A stretch of 12,290 nt of DNA from Avisuccinivibrio_A sp964651505 (GTDB lineage Bacteria; Pseudomonadota; Gammaproteobacteria; Enterobacterales; Succinivibrionaceae). The translations under genes were made by a program, and so were the position numbers. Positions 7,995 to 12,290 of this stretch are shown here, in pieces (position 1 is the first letter of the stretch; each line of letters begins with the position of its first letter). A model generated the notes under the pieces. That model saw nothing but the letters and a program-made list of their open reading frames with translations. It searched no databases and had not been told where the DNA came from. The stretch is from contig CAZYXT010000078.1 of NCBI GenBank assembly GCA_964651505.1, positions 1 to 12,290 of the forward strand, read 5' to 3'.

Positions 7995-10765
7995 TACTCC
8001 TCCATATCATCAATGGGATTGAACTCATCGCAATAAGTTTGCAACTGTTGGCAGTTAATGACATAGTTTGCGGTGCGCTCGTTATGGTCCAGGCCCGGGA
8101 ACCCCAAACCGATGCCGAACAATCGTCGCGGCAGGCTCCCGCACCCTTCTCCCTCATAAACAGGTTGTAAAACATGCACCAAAAGCAGAGGCCTGCGCCC
8201 CTCCGCGCCAAGATAACTTTTATCGGTCAATTTTGATTTATCGTACTTTTCATTTACGCTTTGAATCTGCTCGGGGGAAAGGCCTAGCTTGGTACAGCTT
8301 CTGGAGCCGATTCTGACGTGGCGCCCGCCAATCTTTATCATGTCGGCAATCTCAAAATCTTTTGAAGCCTGTCTTACCTGCGCTCTGATCGAAATATTTG
8401 CCCCGGGAAGCTTCACCGGCTCGCCTTCGCCATGGGGGACGGCCACATCCCACTCTTCCAAAGAACCGTCTTTATCCTCTTCGATATATTTGCCGAGTGC
8501 CCTGCTTTGGAAGTTCAGGTTCCATGGATGACATTTAAAACTGCCTATCAGATCCAGCACATAATCTTTGGGAACTTTTTTGAAAACAATGGCAGATTCC
8601 GCAGGGTCCTGCGATTGGTCCCAATAGCCTTTGTCAAATAATTTTTTTATAAAATCCAGGCATATCCGGCTGTTATCCTCCAAAATCTTTATATCGCAAT
8701 TCAGGCGCGGGGTTTCAATCAGCCTTCCTGCCAATCGTACGGGCACGGTTATGATTGAACCCAGCCTCATCTTGTTCTTGGCAGTAATAAACAGGCCCGC
8801 TTCGCTTTGCTTTACCCTCAAACCGAATTCTTTTGGAGTCTCGTTGTTTTTGCTCATGTCTTCAATTTGATCTTTAAGTTCAATGAGAGCCTCGGTAATA
8901 ATTGAAAACCAGTCGGCAGTTTCGGCCCTGATCCAAATTCTGAAAAGATCTTCGTAATTGCGCCGATAGCCGAACCAGCGTCCCATCTGCATCAAAGTGT
9001 CATACATGCTTGTTCCGCGATAAAAATAGCTTACGCACAACCCCTCTAATGTCAGGCCGCGCGACAGGCTGTTGCCTCCCACGGCAATCACGCGCAAAGG
9101 GCCCTCTTTTTTATCTCGCCCTTTAAAATCAATCTCTTTGGGATCAGAACTTTGATTGACGCTGACCGCTTTAATCTTCTCCATTTGCGGAAAAATATAA
9201 GCAGAAACAAAATCCTCCCATGACATGGCCCCGATTTTCAGATCTTGGCATTGTCCAAAAAACTTCATGATCCTCTGAAAATACATATCATCTTGGGGGT
9301 GATCGGCAAAAAAACTCTCACGCCGGAGCTTTCCCAGCACTTTCTCGTTAATGTGCGAGGCCAGTCTGTTTTGCACATCGGTGAAGCGGGAGACGTTAAC
9401 CAGCATGGAGCGATGGGCATCTTGATCGCCTCGCGCATCGCTGACGGCACAAACAAAAATGAAATAGCAAATCGCATCAATCAGGCTTTCGGGCAGACCG
9501 TCAATCTTCAAAGTCTTTTTGTGCTTAAGGGGCAAATACGGCTCGGTCTCATCCTTATGAAGATAAATAACCTGCTTGGCATAAGGAGGCTTGCGATCCT
9601 CATCGTCAGATGCCGACCCGAAAATCTTTTCCGAGCCTATATAGTTATCAGGCGGAGGCATCAGCGCGATAAAATCTTTAGGGAACAAATCAAGAGGCTT
9701 CCCGTCATCATCCTCGCTGGTATCCATAAGAATATTGGCAAAAGGCGTGGCCGTTACCCCCACATAGGATGCCTGCTTGAAACAGCCGAGGATGGCATTG
9801 ATTTTACTATTGACGGCGGTGGGATTAAGATCTTCTTTGTTGGTGTTGACGGAAGCATTATCAGCCTCGTCATCGATCATCAATAACGGAAAATCTATAA
9901 GATTCCCCTTATCGTCAGCCTCCTTGGTGAACCAAGCCATCAGGTTGCTTAGGATCGTGAGGTTTTTCTTGACCACAAATAAGGCTGCGCCATTAAAATT
10001 ATTCAGGCTTAAATTGTTTCTTAGCAGGGTATCGATGTCAAAATCTGTGAAAACCGAGGTAAACCTGATAATGTCAGGCAGGTCGGCGTCAGGAGAGCAT
10101 TCTCGTATGCCGATGGTCTTTTGCCTGGGTTTGTCGGGTCTTCTGGCATTTTTTTCAAGCACGCTGGTCTTTCCTGCCAGATCTGAGTCAAGACGTCCTT
10201 GAGTTTGAATCCTCAGGCTCTCGGTAATGCCTGCCAAAACAATGATGACCTTATAGCCTGCATCAACCGCCTTGGCGCAAATATCGGTGTAATTTGCCGT
10301 CTTCCCCGATTGAACCTCGCCCAAAAGCAGTCCCCTGATCTGAAAAGGATCATGACTCCCCGGGTTGCCCAACTTCTCCATGACCCGGTTGGAATTTGAA
10401 TCAAGTCCCTGCAAGGACTCCAATGACCAACCGCCTTTGTAATAAAGATAATCATGATAGGCCCTGCTGGTGGGACTGCCGCTTTCTTCAAGGAATTTTT
10501 GAAACCAGTCCGGGTCGCGGCTGTCCGAGGCATGATCGGCTATGACAACGGCCGGCCCTATGGTATGAGGCAGCTTTCGATAAAGCTTGTCCAGGGTTTC
10601 TTGCAATTCGCCAGGGCTTACTTTTACATTGAAGATATTCTCTACAGATTGAGCAGCTTGTTTTAAGGCGGCGGAGAATCCTTCTTCATCCTTAAATTTT
10701 TTTGCTTTAATGATGTCTAAAGCCAATCTATATAAAAAATCAATATGTTCTGCAGGTTCGGTCAT
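7994..10765 (-). CDS. Z1-domain SF2-type ATPase/helicase-like protein
   Basis: A 923-residue protein with a helicase-like ATPase core and the Z1 domain. Walker A is GEVQSGKT (149-156, Lys155), Walker B/DEAD-like box is MIDDEAD (296-302, Glu300), and motif III is TATPFAN (338-344). The Z1 domain carries GGNSLSRGLTLEGL (Arg569) and a MGRWFGYRRNYEDL segment (Arg596, Arg601), equivalent to the late SF2 motifs with their arginine residues. All ATPase motifs look intact. In known gene neighbourhoods Z1 proteins accompany MORC ATPases, REase-fold proteins and DNA methyltransferases, and are taken to be the motor of ATP-dependent restriction. The start follows GGGAG at five bases and overlaps the ATPase stop by four (ATGA). 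Unwinding or translocation has to be inferred. N-terminal residues 1-130 and the C-terminal 250 show no motif I recognise. Confidence 0.92.
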   Translation of the reverse strand: MTEPAEHIDFLYRLALDIIKAKKFKDEEGFSAALKQAAQSVENIFNVKVSPGELQETLDKLYRKLPHTIGPAVVIADHASDSRDPDWFQKFLEESGSPTSRAYHDYLYYKGGWSLESLQGLDSNSNRVMEKLGNPGSHDPFQIRGLLLGEVQSGKTANYTDICAKAVDAGYKVIIVLAGITESLRIQTQGRLDSDLAGKTSVLEKNARRPDKPRQKTIGIRECSPDADLPDIIRFTSVFTDFDIDTLLRNNLSLNNFNGAALFVVKKNLTILSNLMAWFTKEADDKGNLIDFPLLMIDDEADNASVNTNKEDLNPTAVNSKINAILGCFKQASYVGVTATPFANILMDTSEDDDGKPLDLFPKDFIALMPPPDNYIGSEKIFGSASDDEDRKPPYAKQVIYLHKDETEPYLPLKHKKTLKIDGLPESLIDAICYFIFVCAVSDARGDQDAHRSMLVNVSRFTDVQNRLASHINEKVLGKLRRESFFADHPQDDMYFQRIMKFFGQCQDLKIGAMSWEDFVSAYIFPQMEKIKAVSVNQSSDPKEIDFKGRDKKEGPLRVIAVGGNSLSRGLTLEGLCVSYFYRGTSMYDTLMQMGRWFGYRRNYEDLFRIWIRAETADWFSIITEALIELKDQIEDMSKNNETPKEFGLRVKQSEAGLFITAKNKMRLGSIITVPVRLAGRLIETPRLNCDIKILEDNSRICLDFIKKLFDKGYWDQSQDPAESAIVFKKVPKDYVLDLIGSFKCHPWNLNFQSRALGKYIEEDKDGSLEEWDVAVPHGEGEPVKLPGANISIRAQVRQASKDFEIADMIKIGGRHVRIGSRSCTKLGLSPEQIQSVNEKYDKSKLTDKSYLGAEGRRPLLLVHVLQPVYEGEGCGSLPRRLFGIGLGFPGLDHNERTANYVINCQQLQTYCDEFNPIDDMEE
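7997..8003 (-). promoter_or_regulatory. Closely spaced Shine-Dalgarno site of the DUF4420 gene
   Basis: On the minus strand this is GGAGGAG, two bases from the ATG at 7994 (four if only GGAGG pairs). It is embedded in the final codons of the Z1 gene. The very short spacing with the TAATG overlap suggests re-initiation by ribosomes that have just terminated. Confidence 0.65.
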
Positions 10766-12069
10766 GGCATCTCCCGTCTCTTGGGCTTTTCTTCATTGTC
10801 GATTAAATTAAGAGGAAGCGTATTTTCAATCTTATCTAAAAGCTTTTGCGTACATTTTCTCGCCTCAGGACTGAGGTCAAACAGCTTTTTCACCTGCTCG
10901 GCCTGCCTGTCGACTTCATAGCATATGCGGTTATTGGAACTCTCCGTTCTTTTCCATATGCTGTCTTCGGTCAGTTTTGAACCGCGGCCTGAGGAGGCTC
11001 CCTTAATTCGGCTCTTGTCGGCTGCCAGCTTGGCCAGCTTGGACAGGATGGGTCTGACCTGTCGCGGGGGACTGGCGCGCGACTTTTTTACATCCAGAGT
11101 CCACTTTTCATCGAGGGTATTGGGCAGATCTACTTTAATGCGCAATCTTTTGTTGCATCTCTCCGATTCCAAGTACCCGTACCAAGTCCCGTAAATCAGC
11201 AGGCGCTTATTGCGGTAAATGTAAAAGCCTTGAGTCCGATCAAGTTTACTTTCGCCGCCAAGCTGCTTTAATTCCGATGACGTAAGATCTTCAATTCGCG
11301 GCAGCACATAGGCCTGAACCTCAACGCGTTTGCCATCAAGTTTGATGACCTCTTTGTCCATCAGCTTGGAGCTTCTTCCCTCCAAAAAAGGGTCATTAGC
11401 CTTCAAAGTGCGGGTTCTGACTTTGATGGTGATCTTGGCAAGCTCTTTATCGGCTTCCCCGGGGGAAAGATAGCGGTGAAAAACCAATGACAGATGATCT
11501 ACAAGCTTTTCCAATTTATCGTCCCAAAAGTCCGCGTCGTCACCAACCTGAGGCTTCAAACGATCAAGATTTTCCCACACCACCAAGGTTCCGCTGGCAA
11601 AATCATCGAGCTGTTTGATAAGGGGTTCAAAAATTTGAGGGTCTAACTCTTCTTTTTTCATGCCCAGCAAGATCCACTTGCCTTGTTTGATCACCTCATC
11701 TAGGTCCCAGCGCCTTACAACCCATTGATCGTTGCGCTTGCTTACCACCGTGAACTTTCGGCATTGGGATAATGACGCCGACTTAAGCCCCAAGCCGAAG
11801 CGCCCCAGATCTTTTGGATCGCGGCATTGGCCGAGCTCATTGCAGCCAAACTGCATGGCGGGGTCTATTTCCTTTTCGTCCATGCCGCAGCCGTTATCCA
11901 AAAAAGCCAAATACAGTCCCGCACGATCCATCTGCAAAGAAATTTGGTCGGCCCCTGCGGCAATGCTGTTGTCAATAATGTCCGCCGCGGCGGTGTCTAA
12001 AGAGTAGCCGATGGAACGCATTGATTCCATCAGGGTTGGCGCAAAAGGAGGGTTATCGATAAATTCCAT
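10762..12069 (-). CDS. MORC/GHKL-type ATPase (HSP90-like fold)
   Basis: A 435-residue GHKL ATPase of the MORC-like group. The N box is AAADIIDNSIAAGAD (27-41, Asn34), the G1 box is LDNGCGMD (57-64, Asp58) and the G2 box is LGRFGLGLKSASLS (88-101). The usual catalytic glutamate before the N-box IDN is Asp30 here, as often seen in this bacterial group. Residues 105-345 would form the transducer (S5-like) part, and the tail (about 345-435) is charged and helical with a basic end. By family analogy the N-terminal domains dimerise on ATP binding and clamp or loop DNA. It is the first gene of the operon, directly after a good promoter. The ATG has no clear Shine-Dalgarno sequence, but an in-frame stop 13 codons upstream limits any extension. 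Its role as ATP-dependent partner of the Z1 and nuclease proteins is inferred from conserved neighbourhoods. Confidence 0.9.
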   Translation of the reverse strand: MEFIDNPPFAPTLMESMRSIGYSLDTAAADIIDNSIAAGADQISLQMDRAGLYLAFLDNGCGMDEKEIDPAMQFGCNELGQCRDPKDLGRFGLGLKSASLSQCRKFTVVSKRNDQWVVRRWDLDEVIKQGKWILLGMKKEELDPQIFEPLIKQLDDFASGTLVVWENLDRLKPQVGDDADFWDDKLEKLVDHLSLVFHRYLSPGEADKELAKITIKVRTRTLKANDPFLEGRSSKLMDKEVIKLDGKRVEVQAYVLPRIEDLTSSELKQLGGESKLDRTQGFYIYRNKRLLIYGTWYGYLESERCNKRLRIKVDLPNTLDEKWTLDVKKSRASPPRQVRPILSKLAKLAADKSRIKGASSGRGSKLTEDSIWKRTESSNNRICYEVDRQAEQVKKLFDLSPEARKCTQKLLDKIENTLPLNLIDNEEKPKRREMP

Positions 12070-12110
12070 AAGGCAAAAACCATCGGCAGCAGACTTGAGC
12101 TTCTGCTTTT

Positions 12111-12139
12111 ATAATAAAAACGTACGCAAAATATGACAA
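12111..12139 (-). promoter_or_regulatory. Sigma70-type promoter of the six-gene operon
   Basis: On the minus strand, TTGTCA (12139-12134) is a 5/6 match to the -35 box and TATTAT (12116-12111) a 5/6 match to the -10 box, separated by exactly 17 bases. Transcription would begin near 12104, leaving a leader of about 35 bases before the ATPase ATG. Confidence 0.72.
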
Positions 12140-12159
12140 TGCAACACATGCACAGACAA
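12135..12159. promoter_or_regulatory. Possible operator: repeats overlapping and upstream of the -35 box
   Basis: Two GACAA copies (12135-12139 and 12155-12159) are spaced 20 bases start to start, about two helical turns. Between them is TGCA-N5-TGCA (12140-12152). The first GACAA lies within the -35 box, so a protein bound here could block or recruit polymerase. No regulator gene is in the window, and the repeats are short enough to arise by chance. Confidence 0.3.
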
Positions 12160-12184
12160 CTTAAGGAATTTTAACGCTCTCTTG

Positions 12185-12214
12185 GGGCCGCGAAGCGGCC
12201 CAAAAATTTTTTTT
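12185..12214 (+). terminator. GC-rich hairpin with A/T run, terminator-like on the plus strand
   Basis: GGGCCGC (12185-12191) and GCGGCCC (12195-12201) form a perfect 7-bp stem with a GAA loop, followed by five A and then eight T. In the plus direction this resembles an intrinsic terminator, although five A separate stem and T run. No protein-coding gene upstream on the plus strand would use it. On the minus strand no T run follows the stem. Confidence 0.5.
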
Positions 12215-12224
12215 CGCCGGATCT

Positions 12225-12290
12225 GTGAGTATAAACTCGACTTTCGGGATTTAAAATCCCGATCAAATCCCCTTCCGGCAAGGGGTTGAG
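12225..12290. repeat. Three successive hairpins at the window edge (structured RNA, tRNA remnant or attachment site)
   Basis: Hairpin 1 pairs GTGAGT with ACTCGAC (12225-12230 and 12235-12241, one bulged base). Hairpin 2 is a perfect 9-bp inverted repeat, TCGGGATTT and AAATCCCGA (12244-12252 and 12254-12262), around a single A. Hairpin 3 pairs CCCCTT with AAGGGG (12269-12274 and 12280-12285) around a CCGGC loop. CTCGA (12236-12240) can instead pair with TTGAG (12286-12290) to enclose hairpins 2 and 3. Hairpin 2 contains GGGATTTAAAATCCC, the tRNA-Leu(UAA) anticodon-arm core as I remember it from E. coli, and GCCGGAT at 12216 could be a 5' acceptor strand. A canonical D-arm is absent and the 3' part lies outside the window, so no tRNA is called. 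Confidence 0.5.

Noticed and set aside
9245..9886. 213-codon open frame on the plus strand
   Set aside because: Lies wholly antisense to the ATPase core of the Z1 gene, which carries intact motifs there. The translation has no recognisable domain.
12133..12174. 13-codon plus-strand leader peptide frame before the orphan hairpin
   Set aside because: No Shine-Dalgarno sequence and no downstream plus-strand gene to attenuate; likely chance.
12216..12290. A complete tRNA gene on either strand
   Set aside because: The D-arm lacks the conserved GG loop, no canonical T-arm is visible, and no acceptor 3' strand is inside the window for the plus orientation. Only tRNA-like pieces are seen.
1..12290. 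CRISPR array, insertion sequence, transposase or integrase
   Set aside because: No regularly spaced repeats and no transposase or recombinase motifs in any of the long frames read.

Overview
The window is a compact anti-phage / restriction-modification (R-M) island made of two stacked DNA-cytosine methylation systems that converge on each other. A gammaproteobacterial host is suggested mainly by an intact YcgL-domain gene, a family largely confined to that class, together with moderate GC and Shine-Dalgarno (SD)-led genes. I cannot name a genus.

Left third (about 94-2911, plus strand): a HpaII-type Type II R-M pair. The first gene is a single polypeptide joining a Vsr (very short patch repair) mismatch endonuclease to a HpaII-like C5-cytosine methyltransferase. 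Ten bases downstream follows a HpaII-family restriction endonuclease (expected site CCGG). The frame of the fusion gene is open all the way to the left window edge.

Right two thirds (12069 down to 2938, minus strand): six tightly packed genes read as one operon: MORC/GHKL ATPase, Z1-domain superfamily 2 (SF2) ATPase, DUF4420-type PD-(D/E)XK nuclease, AIPR-family protein, a second C5-cytosine methyltransferase carrying a large helical insertion, and a small YcgL-domain protein. Junctions are overlaps of 4, 1 and 13 bases, a gap of 11 bases, and an overlap of 11 bases, so translational coupling is likely. A good sigma70-type promoter (TTGTCA, 17 bp, TATTAT) lies just upstream of the ATPase gene. 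From comparative genomics (Iyer, Abhiman and Aravind's work on MORC/MutL-like ATPases in R-M systems), MORC plus helicase plus REase-fold plus methyltransferase sets are predicted ATP-dependent R-M systems. The core of this operon is therefore of a predicted type. What looks less ordinary is the coupling to a HpaII/Vsr cassette and the YcgL gene at the operon's end.

Far right (12070-12290): non-coding. It holds the operon promoter with short repeats upstream of it, a strong GC-rich hairpin followed by an A/T run, and three successive hairpins at the window edge. One of these contains a 15-base core identical to the tRNA-Leu(UAA) anticodon arm of E. coli as I recall it. This could be an RNA gene, a tRNA remnant or an attachment site, but the window ends before it can be resolved.

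Working model (inference): the HpaII pair and the MORC/Z1 operon give layered restriction, each with its own cytosine methyltransferase. The Vsr domain repairs T:G mismatches caused by deamination of the 5-methylcytosine these enzymes create.
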